A DNA stretch of 64,000 nt from Streptomyces nigrescens (GTDB lineage: Bacteria; Actinomycetota; Actinomycetes; Streptomycetales; Streptomycetaceae), in the NCBI GenBank assembly GCA_024349765.1, contig AP026073.1, positions 6,324,001 through 6,388,000 of the forward strand, read 5' to 3'. Positions 45,497 to 57,300 of the stretch are shown one piece after another. Numbering within the stretch: the first letter of the stretch is position 1; each line of letters starts with the position of its first letter. The notes under the pieces were generated by a model, which was not told the origin of the DNA, ran no database searches, and saw only the letters and a program-made list of their open reading frames with translations. A program made the translations under genes and the position numbers.

Positions 45497-46375
45497 TCAG
45501 GGGGTGGACACACCCCGCGGTTCAGGATGCGCCCGCAGGGCCGGGTGGCCCAGGTCGCCGAGGAGCGGGGTGGGGCCGGTGCGAACGACCCGCCAGCGGC
45601 GGAGCAGTGGCCAGCTCGCCACGCCCAGCGTGAGCGAGAGCAGATGGCCCCAGTCCGTCATCGGGTCGGTGTAGGCGAGCAGGGCGGTGCCGGCGAGCCA
45701 GCCGGCGCCGCCCAGCAGCGGCCAGCGCAGCCAGGCCGGCAGTACCCCGGCCAGCGCGCCGATGCAGGTCATCACGCCGAAGCTGATGCCGTAGTCGAGG
45801 CGGTGCAGCGAGCTCTCCGGCAGCCCGCCGGCGGCGACGGTGAAGGCGACCGGCACCTCCGTGGCGAGGGTGGCCAGCGCATGCCCGCCGAAGAAGACCG
45901 CGGCGGTGCGCAGCCCGCCGATCCGCCGCTCCAGCGCGGGCAGTACGACCAGGAATCCGAGGGCGTAACCGGAGGTCAGTCCGCCGGCGATCCAGAGCGC
46001 GCTGGCGACCAGCACCAGCAGCGGGGCCTGCGCGAGGTGCACCACGTCCGTGCTGGAGCCCTGGAGCAGCTGGGAGACCAGGGTCGGGTCCGCATGCTCG
46101 GCGAAGAGTGAGGTGGCCACGAGCAGCAGGCCGTAGCCGACGGAAAAGGGGGTGCCGAGCAGCAGCCGCCAGGGCCGCGGGCGGGCGCGCGGCGGACCGG
46201 GCTCCGGCTCCGCCGCGGCCACGGGTGCCGCGGTGTCCCGGCCGGTGCCCTGCCGTGGGATGCCCGGCAGGAGGGCGGGGGCGGGTGGTCCGTCCGCTCC
46301 GGTGCTCCCGGCCGGTGCCCGGCCGCCCGACGCCCGCTCCCCCTGCATTCCCCCGACGGTTCCCAGCCTGCTCAC
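45497..46375 (-). CDS. Rhomboid-like intramembrane protein
   Basis: 292 aa. A Pro/Ala-rich cytoplasmic start of about 65 residues precedes six to seven membrane helices. FFGGHALATLATEV, the serine in YGISFGVMTC and the histidine in DWGHLLSLTLG occupy the positions of the rhomboid catalytic Ser and His; the usual GxSG reads GISFG, so activity is uncertain. Start GTG 46375 with GGAAGGGG upstream; ATG 46348 is an alternative. It is divergent from the spermidine-synthase-like gene. Confidence 0.8.
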   Translation of the reverse strand: MSRLGTVGGMQGERASGGRAPAGSTGADGPPAPALLPGIPRQGTGRDTAAPVAAAEPEPGPPRARPRPWRLLLGTPFSVGYGLLLVATSLFAEHADPTLVSQLLQGSSTDVVHLAQAPLLVLVASALWIAGGLTSGYALGFLVVLPALERRIGGLRTAAVFFGGHALATLATEVPVAFTVAAGGLPESSLHRLDYGISFGVMTCIGALAGVLPAWLRWPLLGGAGWLAGTALLAYTDPMTDWGHLLSLTLGVASWPLLRRWRVVRTGPTPLLGDLGHPALRAHPEPRGVSTP

Positions 46376-46721
46376 GGTCCGAGGCCCCTTCCGTCCTGAC
46401 GCATCCACCGAGCCACGCCCGGGGTACCTGGGCCGCGCGTGAGTGCTCCGCCGTGCACAACGTCCGCTCGCCCTGCACAACGTCGCGGACCAGCCTGCAC
46501 GCTCAACCCATGAAGAAGCTGTGAGAGTGAGATGCCTCACACGAAGCAACCGTCACGGGACGCTCCCGGTCCCGCTCGGGCCTCGCTCCACCCGCCCGCG
46601 CCACCGTTCCCGGGGCCGCCCCACGTACCGCCGCCCCGGTCCGCCCGCACGCCGCCGCCCCGCCCCACGACTCCCCGTAAGCCGTTGGACCACCACGCCC
46701 CCTCTTGGCCACCATGGCCGT
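46376..46721. other. Divergent intergenic region, rhomboid-like / spermidine-synthase-like
   Basis: 346 bases without a supported gene. It contains the TGCACAACGTC direct repeats (46454, 46474) and an inverted repeat GTGAG-N4-CTCAC at 46527-46540. Open frames through it are Pro/Arg-rich and lack starts. Confidence 0.55.
46454..46500. promoter_or_regulatory. TGCACAACGTC direct repeats
   Basis: Two exact copies start 20 bases apart (46454, 46474), followed by a third TGCAC at 46496. Spacing near two helical turns suits cooperative binding of a regulator. Confidence 0.4.
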
Positions 46722-47576
46722 ATGGCTGCTCCCGTTACCCCGCCGCAGACCCCGTCCGACCTCACCGAGTCGCCGCGCACGCTCGACCGCCGGGAGGGCC
46801 CGTACGGCGAGGTGGTCCTGCGGGAACGGGCCGGGTCCCCGGGCGGCCCGCCCGTCATCCACGAGATCATCGCCAACGGCTGCTTCCTGATGGACACCTC
46901 CGACGGCCGCTCCGAGCGCCTGCTGGTCGACGCCGCGCTGAACGAGCTGCCGGCCGACCGGCAGCGGCCCGCCGTCCTCATCGGCGGCCTGGGCGTCGGC
47001 TTCTCGCTGGCCCGGGCGGCCGAGCAGCCGCGCTGGGGCCGGATCACGGTCGTCGAACGCGAGGCCGCGGTCATCGACTGGCACCGGACCGGCCCGCTGT
47101 CCGCGATCTCGGCCGCGGCGCTGGCCGACCCGCGCAGCGAGATCCTGCACACCGACCTCGTCGCGCACCTCCGCACGCCCGCCGGCCCGCACGCCCAGGG
47201 GGCGCCCGCCGGTCCGCACGCCCACGGGGCGCCCGCCGACGGAGCGAGCCCCGACGGGACGCCCCGGACCGACCCGACCCCCGACACCGGCGCCGGCGCC
47301 GCTCCCGTCCCCTACGACGCCCTCTGCCTCGACATCGACAACGGCCCCGACTGGACCGTCACCGAGGACAACAACGGCCTCTACTCCCCCGCCGGCCTCG
47401 CCGCCTGCCGGGACCGGCTCACCCCGGGCGGGGTGCTCGCCGTCTGGTCCGCGCAGCCCTCCCCGGCGTTCGAGGAAGCGCTGCGAAATGCCGGTTTCCA
47501 GGGGGTGCGTACGGAAGAGATCCCGGTTGTCCGAGGAGTCCCCGACGTGGTCCACCTCGCTCGGAAGGGTGCGTAG
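46722..47576 (+). CDS. Spermidine-synthase-like methyltransferase-fold protein
   Basis: 284 aa. A Rossmann core resembling spermidine synthases: VLIGGLGVGFSLARA for motif I, ITVVEREAAVIDWH for the acidic end of strand 2, and YDALCLDIDNGP for the catalytic-site Asp. There is a low-complexity insert of about 45 residues (PHAQGAPAG, PHAHGAPAD repeats) before that last strand. The substrate is unknown. CACCAT six bases before ATG 46722 and no ribosome site suggest leaderless. It is 73 bases upstream of the two-component pair. Confidence 0.85.
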   Translation: MAAPVTPPQTPSDLTESPRTLDRREGPYGEVVLRERAGSPGGPPVIHEIIANGCFLMDTSDGRSERLLVDAALNELPADRQRPAVLIGGLGVGFSLARAAEQPRWGRITVVEREAAVIDWHRTGPLSAISAAALADPRSEILHTDLVAHLRTPAGPHAQGAPAGPHAHGAPADGASPDGTPRTDPTPDTGAGAAPVPYDALCLDIDNGPDWTVTEDNNGLYSPAGLAACRDRLTPGGVLAVWSAQPSPAFEEALRNAGFQGVRTEEIPVVRGVPDVVHLARKGA

Positions 47577-47649
47577 CCGACAGTCACACCATGCCCGTAC
47601 GCTGCTGCCCAGCAAGACGCGACCACGCAGGGACATGCAGGGGCGGGCG

Positions 47650-48386
47650 ATGGACCAGACTCAGACAACGCAGGGCGGCGCCGCCGCTGCCACGCCGGGC
47701 GCCCAGCGCCGGGTACTGGTGGTGGAGGACGACCCCACGATCGTCGAAGCCATCGCGGCCAGGCTGCGCGCCGAGGGCTTCCAGGTGCAGACGGCCACCG
47801 ACGGCCCGGCCGCGGTGGACACCGCCGAGGCCTGGCAGCCCGACCTGCTGGTCCTGGACGTGATGCTGCCGGGCTTCGACGGCCTGGAGGTCTGCCGCCG
47901 GGTCCAGGCCCAGCGCCCCGTTCCGGTGATGATGCTCACCGCCCGGGACGACGAGACGGACATGCTGGTCGGCCTCGGCGTCGGCGCCGACGACTACATG
48001 ACCAAGCCGTTCTCCATGCGCGAGCTGGCCGCCCGGGTGCACGTCCTGCTCCGCCGGGTCGAGCGCGCCGCGCTGGCCGCGCACACCCCGCGCAGCGGCA
48101 TCCTCCGACTGGGTGAGCTGGAGATCGACCACGCCCAGCGCCGGGTCCGGGTCCGCGGGTCCGACGTCCATCTGACCCCGACCGAGTTCGACCTGCTGGT
48201 CTGCCTGGCGAACACCCCGCGCGCGGTGCTCTCCCGCGAGCAGCTGCTGGCCGAGGTGTGGGACTGGGCGGACGCCTCCGGGACCCGTACGGTCGACAGC
48301 CACATCAAGGCGCTCCGCCGCAAGATCGGCGCCGAGCGGATCCGTACGGTCCACGGCGTCGGCTACGCCCTGGAGACCCCGCCGGC

Positions 48387-48390
<4 letters not shown>
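47650..48390 (+). CDS. OmpR/PhoB-type response regulator
   Basis: 246 aa. Receiver domain (20-135): VVEDD acidic pair, phospho-Asp in LLVLDVMLP, Lys in MTKPF. The winged-helix DNA-binding domain (145-240) has DVHLTPTEFDLLVCLA, RTVDSHIKALRRKI and RTVHGVGYALE. It is coupled to the histidine kinase by an ATGA overlap, so they form a cognate pair. The start is ATG 47650; an ATG five codons upstream is possible. The regulated genes are not evident. Confidence 0.95.
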
Positions 48391-49547
<1,157 letters not shown>

Positions 49548-49587
49548 CGACCGTACGGACGGTCGCTGGCGTAGGGTCGGTGGTAGG

Positions 49588-49623
49588 AGCACTCACCCCG
49601 TGGGTGCGACGGCGGTGAGTGCT
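49588..49623. terminator. Inverted repeat between histidine kinase and kgd
   Basis: AGCACTCACC and its perfect complement GGTGAGTGCT, 16 bases apart. It can be a terminator of the two-component operon or an operator for kgd. Confidence 0.45.
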
Positions 49624-49797
49624 ACCCGCACGCGGGCAAACTTCGTGTGTTTCCCGCCAAGTCATGCCCTGAAACCCTTCGGTGAATGTGACGTGCGCGA
49701 CGAGTGGCCCTCCCGGACTGCACCAAAGGTCACAAGAGGCGTAGCCTTTATTCCCGCTGTCCACCACCTTAGGAAGCGGAAGAGGGCGGTTGCCGCC

Positions 49798-52700
49798 GTG
49801 TCGCTACAGTCCCCCAACACTTCGAGCATCTCGAACGAGGCCGATCAAGCGGGGCAGGGCAAGAGCCCTGCTGCTGCCTTCGGCCCCAATGAGTGGCTCG
49901 TCGACGAGATCTACCAGCAGTACCTCCAGGACCCGAACTCGGTAGACCGAGCCTGGTGGGACTTCTTCGCCGACTACAAGCCGGGCGGCGCCACCGCGCC
50001 GAGCACGCCGGCGGAGGCCCCCGCCCCCGCCGGGGCCGCCCCGGCCCAGTCGTCCCCCGCGGCCCCGGCCGCGGACGGGCCGAAGCCCGCCGCCGCGCCG
50101 GCCACCCCGGCCGCGAGCGCCCCGGCCCCCACCGAGCCCGCGCCGGCCAAGGCCGCCGCCGAGCCCGCCGCCGCGAAGCCCGCGCCGAAGCCGGCCGCCG
50201 CGAAGCCGGCCGCCGCGAAGGCCGACGGCGAGGCCCCGGCCGCCGGTCCCGAGTTCGTCACCCTGCGCGGCCCGTCGGCCGCCGTTGCGAAGAACATGAA
50301 CGCCTCCCTGGAGCTGCCGACGGCCACGTCCGTCCGCGCGGTCCCGGTGAAGCTGCTCTTCGACAACCGCATCGTCATCAACAACCACCTCAAGCGCGCC
50401 CGGGGCGGGAAGGTCTCCTTCACCCACCTCATCGGGTACGCGATGGTGCAGGCCCTCAAGGCCATGCCGTCGATGAACTACTCCTTCGCGCAGAAGGACG
50501 GCAAGCCGACCCTGGTCAAGCCCGAGCACGTCAACCTCGGCCTGGCCATCGACCTGGTGAAGCCGAACGGCGAGCGCCAGCTGGTCGTCGCCGCGATCAA
50601 GAAGGCCGAGACGCTCTCGTTCTTCGAGTTCTGGCAGGCCTACGAGGACATCGTCCGCCGGGCCCGGGACAACAAGCTGACGATGGACGACTTCACCGGA
50701 GTCACCGCGTCGCTGACCAACCCCGGCGGCATCGGCACGGTCCACTCCGTGCCGCGCCTGATGCCCGGCCAGTCGATGATCATGGGCGTCGGCGCGATGG
50801 ACTACCCCGCCGAGTTCCAGGGCACCTCGCAGGACGCCCTGAACAAGATGGGCATCTCCAAGGTCATGACGCTGACCAGCACCTATGACCACCGCGTGAT
50901 CCAGGGCGCCGCCTCCGGCGAGTTCCTGCGCATCATGAGCCAGCTGCTGCTCGGCGAGAACGACTTCTACGACGAGATCTTCAAGTCGCTGCGGATCCCC
51001 TACGAGCCGATCCGCTGGATGCGCGACATCGACGCGTCGCACGACGACGACGTCACCAAGGCCGCCCGGGTCTTCGAGCTGATCCACTCCTACCGGGTCC
51101 GCGGCCACGTCATGGCCGACACCGACCCGCTGGAGTACCACCAGCGCAAGCACCCCGACCTGGACATCACCGAGCACGGCCTCACCCTGTGGGACCTGGA
51201 GCGGGAGTTCGCGGTCGGCGGCTTCTCCGGCAAGTCCATGATGAAGCTGCGCGACATCCTGGGCGTGCTGCGCGACTCGTACTGCCGCACCACCGGCATC
51301 GAGTTCATGCACATCCAGGACCCCAAGCAGCGCAAGTGGATCCAGGACCGGGTCGAGCGTCAGCACAAGTCGCCCGAGCGCGAGGAGCAGCTGCGCATCC
51401 TGCGCCGGCTGAACTCCGCCGAGGCGTTCGAGACGTTCCTGCAGACCAAGTACGTCGGCCAGAAGCGCTTCTCGCTGGAGGGCGGCGAGTCCGTCATCCC
51501 GCTGCTGGACGCGGTCATCGACTCCGCGGCCGAGTCGCGGCTGGACGAGGTCGTCATCGGCATGGCCCACCGCGGCCGCCTCAACGTCCTCGCCAACATC
51601 GTCGGCAAGTCCTACGCGCAGATCTTCCGCGAGTTCGAGGGCAACCTCGACCCGAAGTCGATGCACGGCTCCGGCGACGTGAAGTACCACCTGGGCGCCG
51701 AGGGCACCTTCACCGGTCTGGACGGCGAGCAGATCAAGGTCTCGCTGACCGCCAACCCCTCCCACCTGGAGGCCGTGGACCCGGTCGTCGAGGGTGTCGC
51801 GCGCGCCAAGCAGGACATCATCAACAAGGGCGGCACGGACTTCACCGTCCTGCCGATCCAGCTGCACGGTGACGCCGCGTTCGCCGGCCAGGGCGTGGTC
51901 GCCGAGACGCTGAACATGTCGCAGCTGCGCGGCTACCGCACCGGCGGCACGGTGCACGTCGTCATCAACAACCAGGTCGGCTTCACCGCCGCCCCGGAGT
52001 CGTCGCGCTCCTCCATGTACGCCACCGACGTGGCCCGCATGATCGAGGCGCCGATCTTCCACGTGAACGGTGACGACCCCGAGGCCGTCGTCCGCGTCGC
52101 CCGTCTGGCCTTCGAGTTCCGCCAGGCGTTCAACAAGGACGTGGTCATCGACCTCATCTGCTACCGCCGCCGCGGCCACAACGAGTCGGACAACCCGGCC
52201 TTCACCCAGCCGCTGATGTACGACCTGATCGACAAGAAGCGCTCGGTGCGCAAGCTCTACACCGAGTCGCTGATCGGCCGTGGTGACATCACCCTCGAAG
52301 AGGCGGAGCAGGCGCTCCAGGACTTCCAGGGACAGCTGGAGAAGGTCTTCACCGAGGTCCGCGACGCCACGACGGCTCCGGCCGCCCCCGAGGTGCCGCA
52401 GCCCAAGGCGGAGTTCCCGGTCTTCGTCGACACCGCGATCTCCCAGGAGGTCGTCAAGCGGATCGCCGAGTCGCAGGTCAACATCCCCGAGCACATCACC
52501 GTGCACCCGCGTCTGCTGCCCCAGCTGCAGCGCCGCGCGGCCCAGATCGAGGACAACGCCATCGACTGGGGCATGGGCGAGACCCTCGCCGTCGGTTCGC
52601 TGCTGATGGAGGGCACCGCGGTCCGGCTCGCCGGCCAGGACTCCCGCCGCGGTACGTTCGGCCAGCGGCACGCGGTGCTCATCGACCGCGAGACCGGCGA

Positions 52701-53610
52701 GGACTACACCCCGCTGCTCTACCTCTCCGAGGACCAGGCCCGCTTCAACGTCTACGACTCGCTGCTGAGCGAGTACGCGGCGATGGGCTTCGAGTACGGC
52801 TACTCGCTGGCCCGCCCCGAGGCGCTGGTCATGTGGGAGGCCCAGTTCGGTGACTTCGTCAACGGCGCGCAGACCGTCGTCGACGAGTTCATCTCCTCGG
52901 CCGAGCAGAAGTGGGGCCAGACCTCCGGCGTCACCCTCCTCCTGCCGCACGGCTACGAGGGCCAGGGCCCGGACCACTCCTCGGCCCGGATCGAGCGGTT
53001 CCTGCAGCTCTGCGCGCAGAACAACATGACCGTGGCGATGCCGACGCTGCCCTCCAACTACTTCCACCTGCTGCGCTGGCAGGTGCACAACCCGCACCAC
53101 AAGCCGCTCATCGTCTTCACCCCGAAGTCGATGCTGCGTCTGAAGGCCGCGGCGTCGAAGACGGAGGAGTTCACCTCGGGCGGCTTCCGCCCGGTGATCG
53201 GCGACTCCACGGTCAAGCCCGAGGACGTCCGCAAGGTCGTCTTCTGCTCCGGCAAGGTCTACTACGACCTGGACGCCGAGCGGCAGAAGCGGGGCGCGGA
53301 CGACACCGCGATCGTCCGCATCGAGCGGCTCTACCCGCTGCCCGGCAAGGAGCTCCAGGCGGAGATCGCCAAGTTCCCGAACGCCGAGAAGTACCTGTGG
53401 GCGCAGGAAGAGCCGGCGAACCAGGGTGCCTGGCCGTTCCTCGGCCTCAACCTGATCGACCACCTCGACCTGGCGGTCGGTGCCGACGTCCCGCACGGCG
53501 AGCGGCTGCGGCGCATCTCGCGCCCGCACTCCTCGTCCCCGGCCGTCGGCTCCGCCAAGCGCCACCAGGCCGAGCAGGCCCAGCTGGTCGCGGAGGTCTT
53601 CGACGCGTAG
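49798..53610 (+). CDS. kgd: Multifunctional 2-oxoglutarate decarboxylase/dehydrogenase E1-E2 fusion
   Basis: 1270 aa TCA-cycle enzyme of the actinobacterial KGD/OdhA type. The E1 N-terminal helix ([19 protein letters not shown]) is followed by an Ala/Pro/Lys linker (about 60-150). The E2-like acyltransferase domain (about 165-400) has the catalytic [10 protein letters not shown]. The ThDP-dependent E1 domain has [14 protein letters not shown] and [13 protein letters not shown]. No lipoyl domain is present, so it uses lipoyl groups of another E2. The start GTG 49798 gives the conserved N-terminus; AGAGGG lies about 11 bases upstream. A strong terminator follows. Confidence 0.96.
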   Translation: MSLQSPNTSSISNEADQAGQGKSPAAAFGPNEWLVDEIYQQYLQDPNSVDRAWWDFFADYKPGGATAPSTPAEAPAPAGAAPAQSSPAAPAADGPKPAAAPATPAASAPAPTEPAPAKAAAEPAAAKPAPKPAAAKPAAAKADGEAPAAGPEFVTLRGPSAAVAKNMNASLELPTATSVRAVPVKLLFDNRIVINNHLKRARGGKVSFTHLIGYAMVQALKAMPSMNYSFAQKDGKPTLVKPEHVNLGLAIDLVKPNGERQLVVAAIKKAETLSFFEFWQAYEDIVRRARDNKLTMDDFTGVTASLTNPGGIGTVHSVPRLMPGQSMIMGVGAMDYPAEFQGTSQDALNKMGISKVMTLTSTYDHRVIQGAASGEFLRIMSQLLLGENDFYDEIFKSLRIPYEPIRWMRDIDASHDDDVTKAARVFELIHSYRVRGHVMADTDPLEYHQRKHPDLDITEHGLTLWDLEREFAVGGFSGKSMMKLRDILGVLRDSYCRTTGIEFMHIQDPKQRKWIQDRVERQHKSPEREEQLRILRRLNSAEAFETFLQTKYVGQKRFSLEGGESVIPLLDAVIDSAAESRLDEVVIGMAHRGRLNVLANIVGKSYAQIFREFEGNLDPKSMHGSGDVKYHLGAEGTFTGLDGEQIKVSLTANPSHLEAVDPVVEGVARAKQDIINKGGTDFTVLPIQLHGDAAFAGQGVVAETLNMSQLRGYRTGGTVHVVINNQVGFTAAPESSRSSMYATDVARMIEAPIFHVNGDDPEAVVRVARLAFEFRQAFNKDVVIDLICYRRRGHNESDNPAFTQPLMYDLIDKKRSVRKLYTESLIGRGDITLEEAEQALQDFQGQLEKVFTEVRDATTAPAAPEVPQPKAEFPVFVDTAISQEVVKRIAESQVNIPEHITVHPRLLPQLQRRAAQIEDNAIDWGMGETLAVGSLLMEGTAVRLAGQDSRRGTFGQRHAVLIDRETGEDYTPLLYLSEDQARFNVYDSLLSEYAAMGFEYGYSLARPEALVMWEAQFGDFVNGAQTVVDEFISSAEQKWGQTSGVTLLLPHGYEGQGPDHSSARIERFLQLCAQNNMTVAMPTLPSNYFHLLRWQVHNPHHKPLIVFTPKSMLRLKAAASKTEEFTSGGFRPVIGDSTVKPEDVRKVVFCSGKVYYDLDAERQKRGADDTAIVRIERLYPLPGKELQAEIAKFPNAEKYLWAQEEPANQGAWPFLGLNLIDHLDLAVGADVPHGERLRRISRPHSSSPAVGSAKRHQAEQAQLVAEVFDA

Positions 53611-53635
53611 GCGTCACCGGACCGACAGGCAGGAA

Positions 53636-53671
53636 CGGAAGGGCCCGTCCCCTCGGGGGCGGGCCCTTCCG
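53636..53671. terminator. Terminator between kgd and the fusion remnant
   Basis: CGGAAGGGCCCG and its complement with an inner CCCC/GGGG pair, about 16 pairs and a short TCG loop. It can serve both convergent transcripts. Confidence 0.8.
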
Positions 53672-53681
53672 CCTGCTCCGG

Positions 53682-54059
53682 TCAGATGGGCTGCGGCTCG
53701 AAGTCCCAGCCGGAGGATCGGCGACGGGGGCCTGCGACCGTCCTGGAGGCGAGGCTCAGGGGATGGGTGCCGCCCAACGTCCGCGCCGCCCGCTGCGCGG
53801 TCGTGCCACTCAGCTCGGCCGCGTCCACCACCTGCCCGACGAGGCTCCGGGCGTTCGCCGCGTTCACCGCGCAGCCCAGTGTCCAGGGATGGTCGGGGCC
53901 CACGGCACGCCACGTTCCTCTCCTGGCGGGACAGGGCCGCACCTTGAGGACGAACTGCCGGAACGGCACCGGCCGCGCCCCCGCCCGGCGCAGGGCGGCC
54001 ACGTCCAGAAGGGCGTGCGGCCAGGGCGCCGGGCCGTGCGGGTCGGTCGCGGCGTTCAC
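53682..54059 (-). pseudogene. Fusion remnant: FxsB-like start joined to FxsT-like end
   Basis: 125 codons. Residues 20-40 (VAALRRAGARPVPFRQFVLKV) match the N-terminus of the radical SAM protein at 58.7 kb (VVLRRTDRGTTAPFRQFVLKL) just before its CxxxCxxC motif. Residues 51-125 match the last 110 residues of the FxsT-like protein (AVGPDHPWTLGCALNAA and the terminal WDFEPQPx). Everything between, about 4 kb, is missing. The order peptide-rSAM-FxsT is kept, so this is the scar of a second cassette. GTG 54059 overlaps the stop of the preceding peptide gene, so it can still be translated. Confidence 0.8.
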
Positions 54060-54265
54060 AGCACCAGGCCCGGGCCGTCCTCGTAGTACGCGACGGGAAC
54101 GGGCTCGCTACGGACCCGGTCGCCGAGGACGCTCAGCACATCCGCCAGCACCGGATGCGACACCCGCTGTTGCAGGGCCATCAGATCGTGCGCGTTCCTG
54201 ACGGACAGCGCGCCTCCCCCAGGACCGGCCTCCGCCGGCCGGGCGCCGCCTCGAGGATCCGACAC
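54056..54265 (-). CDS. Candidate RiPP precursor peptide B (YYEDGP type)
   Basis: 69 aa. Leader-like residues 1-52 include RVSHPVLADVLSVL, and the C-terminus is VPVAYYEDGPGLVL. It aligns with precursor A at 58.8 kb over SHPVL..V and over VAYY(D/E)DGP. GTG 54265 has a strong GGAGGG six bases upstream. It lies 100 bases after the FxsT-like gene and ends in a GTGA overlap with the fusion remnant. It lacks the FxSxx terminus of known Fxs peptides. It is likely to be modified by the single radical SAM enzyme of the locus. Confidence 0.75.
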   Translation of the reverse strand: MSDPRGGARPAEAGPGGGALSVRNAHDLMALQQRVSHPVLADVLSVLGDRVRSEPVPVAYYEDGPGLVL

Positions 54266-54365
54266 AATGCTCCCTCCAGTGAGGCCGACACGGAGTGTCC
54301 CTTCCGCTGCGACGCTCGTCGGCGCTCATCGCCCGGTGAGGAGCCCCCATCGTAGTACGCACCCC

Positions 54366-57300
54366 CTAGACCGGTTGGGGCTCGAAGTCCCAGTACGGCC
54401 GGCGCCGGCGCCGGGCCGAGACGGTGTGGGGGTGTTCGGCGCCCAGGGTCTCGATGAGCTGCTGGACGGCTTCCTGCTCCAGTTTCGCGGCGTCCCTGGC
54501 GCGGCGCAGGGCCCGCAGGTCGTCGGCGAGCGCGGTCTTGGCGGACAGGGTCAGCGGATGGGTGTCGCCGAGCACTTCCGCGGCCCGCCGCACGATGTCC
54601 TGGCCGAGCTCGACGGCGCCTTCCTCGTCGTCGGCGCGGTTGCGGGCCGCGGCCGCGTTCAGGGCGCATCCCAGGGTCCAGGGGTGGTCGGGGCCCACCG
54701 CCGCGGTCATCCCGGCGAGCGCTTCCGCCGCGAGGGCCAGGGCCTGGGCGTGCTCGCCGAATTCCGACCGGACGAGCCCGACGTTGCCCAGCGTGCCCAG
54801 GGTGTACGGGTGCTGGTCCCCGACCAGGGCGCGGTAGCGCTCGGCCACCTCCTCGGCCAGCTCCCGGGCCCGTCCGAGGTCGCCGTGTTCGCGCAGGAAC
54901 GTGGCGTGGTCGGCCATCATCATGAGGGTGTCCGGGTGCCGGGCGCCCAGCACCCGCTTGCTGCGTTCGACCACGTCCGGCAGCAGTGCCTCGGCCTGCG
55001 CGGTCTCGCCCATACGGCGCATGCACAGGGCGAGGTTGTGCTCGGCCCGGAGGGTCTGCGGGGTGTGGCGTCCCATGACCTGGCGGTGCAGCCGGGCGTT
55101 CAGCTCCTGGCGGGAGAGGGCGTCGCGGTACCGTCCGGTCAGCCGCAGCATCCGGGCGTAGAGGGTGCCGGTGCCGAGCGTGAGGTGGTGGCGGGCGCGC
55201 AGCTCGCGCTCGCGGATCGTGACCACCTCGCGGAGCAGGACCAGCGCCTTCTCGTAGCGCCCGAGCAGGCCCAGGGCGATGGCGAGGTTGTTGCGGGAGG
55301 CGACCGCACGCGGTGATTCGGGGCCGAGCAACTCGGTGTACCGGCCGGCGACCTCCTCGAAGAGGGCGCAGGCCCGCTCGTACGCGCCGAGGGTCATGAG
55401 CGTGCCGGCCAGGCCGTCCTTGGCCCGCAGCAGATCGGCATCGGACTCGCCGCGTTCGGTCTCCAGCTCGTCCACGATCGCGCTGCCGACCGCCTCGGCC
55501 TCGCGGTACCGGCCCAGCCGGCGCAGCATGTTGGCGTGCTGGTGGGTCAGGACGAGCATGGTGCGATGGGTGGGCGCGAGCCGGTTCTTCCAGCGGAACA
55601 TGAACTGTTCGCACAGCCGGAGGCCCATGCGGTACTCGCCGCGCACCCGGAGGTATTCGACGCAGTTGATGACCAGGCCCTGGACCGCGGGTTCGGCGCT
55701 GTCCAGCGCGCCGGCCGGCTCCAGGTGCGGGATGAGCTCGGCGTAGCGGTCCCACTCGCGGGTGTCGAACGGGTTCTGGGGATCGGCCGAGACCAGCACC
55801 CGGCAGGCCGTCGCGGACAGCTTGTCGCGTTCGTCCTCGGACATGTCACTGCGCAGGAAGCGGTGGTAGAGCCGGTGCATCTGCGCGGTTTCGACGGCCG
55901 GGTCGGAGTCCTGGGAGTTCTGGTAGTCGAGGCGTACCGCGGTGGACTCGGTCAGCCGGCGCAGCGCGGTGTTCCAGCTGATCGGTTCGGCGGCGAGATC
56001 GGCCAGGTGCTCGGGCAGGTCACCGCGGCGGGCCTTGGCCAGCTTGGGCACCGGGATGGCGTCCGGCGCGAAGAAGGCGAACAGTTTGAGGAGTTCGACC
56101 GCGGCCGGGCTGCGTTCCCGGAGGGTGTTGAGGGTTATGGCCCAACTGGTCTGGAAGGCCATCGGGTAGTCGGTGGAGATGCGGATCCCGACGAGACTGG
56201 GCTCGCCCCGCCGGATCAGTTCGATGTACTCCCGGGGCGGCATCGGGTTGGCGTCCAGCCAGGCCGCGGTCTGCGCCAGCAGCAGGGGCAGGTCCTGCAC
56301 CGCGTCCGCCAGGTCGTCGGCGTCCCTGGGCGTCAGCCGCGGGGCGCGGCGCCGGGCGTAGGCGACGCTCTCGACCCGGGTGAAGGGCAGCACCTCGATC
56401 TCCTGGGCGCTGCCGGAGCCGGACCAGTCACGGGTGAGCGTGGTGATCAGGACGTGGCCCCGGCCGTCCGGGACGAGGTCCTCGATCTGCTCCATGTCGT
56501 CGGCGCTGTCGAAGATCAGCAGCCAGCGGCGGTAGGGGCGTCCGGTGCGCAGCGCCTCGTGCACCGCCCTGATCCGGTCGCCGATCTCCTGGCCGACCGG
56601 CAGGCCGAGCCGGGAGGCCAGCTCGGCGAGCTGCTCGCGCGCCGCGCCGCGGTGGGTGGCGCTGATCCACCACACCACGTCGTAGTCGTTGCCGAACCGG
56701 TGCGCGTACTCGGCCGCGATCTGGCTCTTGCCGACGCCGGAGATGCCGTACAGCGCGATCCGGGTCTCCTGCGGCGGGCCGGAACCGGCGGCTCCGGAGC
56801 CGGCCAGCTTGTTGTGGAGTTCTTCGAGGACGTTGTCCCGGCCGGTGAAGCGGTTGTTGCGGCGGGGAATGTTCCAGACCTCGGGCGGGTCGTTCGGGAA
56901 GCGCGGTGCTCCGGGGGCCGGCTCGTGCCCCGCCGGGAGCGTGGCGGTGATGCCGAGCCGGTTCAGTACCCGGCGGTTGGCCTCGCGGGCGTCGAGGTCC
57001 CGGAGGTCGGCGGGCCGCAGCAGGGAGGCCGTGGCGGGCAGGCTCTGGGTCGCGACGCTCACCGCCGCGAACCGGTCGGCGTGCGGCTGCACCACCTCGC
57101 GCAGGGCGGTGGTCCATTCGTCCTGGGTCTTGGGGCCCAGCCGGAAGTACCAGTCGTCCAGCACCATCAGGAGCCGGCCCTCGGCCTCCAGCAGACCGGA
57201 CAGTTCCTCGGCCAGCGCGGTGTCCGCCCGAGGGTCCCAGCGCAGCAGGGTCGTGCCGTAGTTCAGCTGCTCCAGCTGGTGCGAGAGCCAGGCGGCCCAG

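Noticed and set aside
49804-53565. 1253-codon minus-strand frame opposite kgd
   Set aside because: Typical antisense shadow of a GC-rich gene, rich in Val/Asp/Leu/Arg with no domain. kgd on the plus strand is certain.
54108-54362. 84-codon frame overlapping precursor B
   Set aside because: Different frame, Arg-rich, no ribosome site. Precursor B has a strong site and a homologue.
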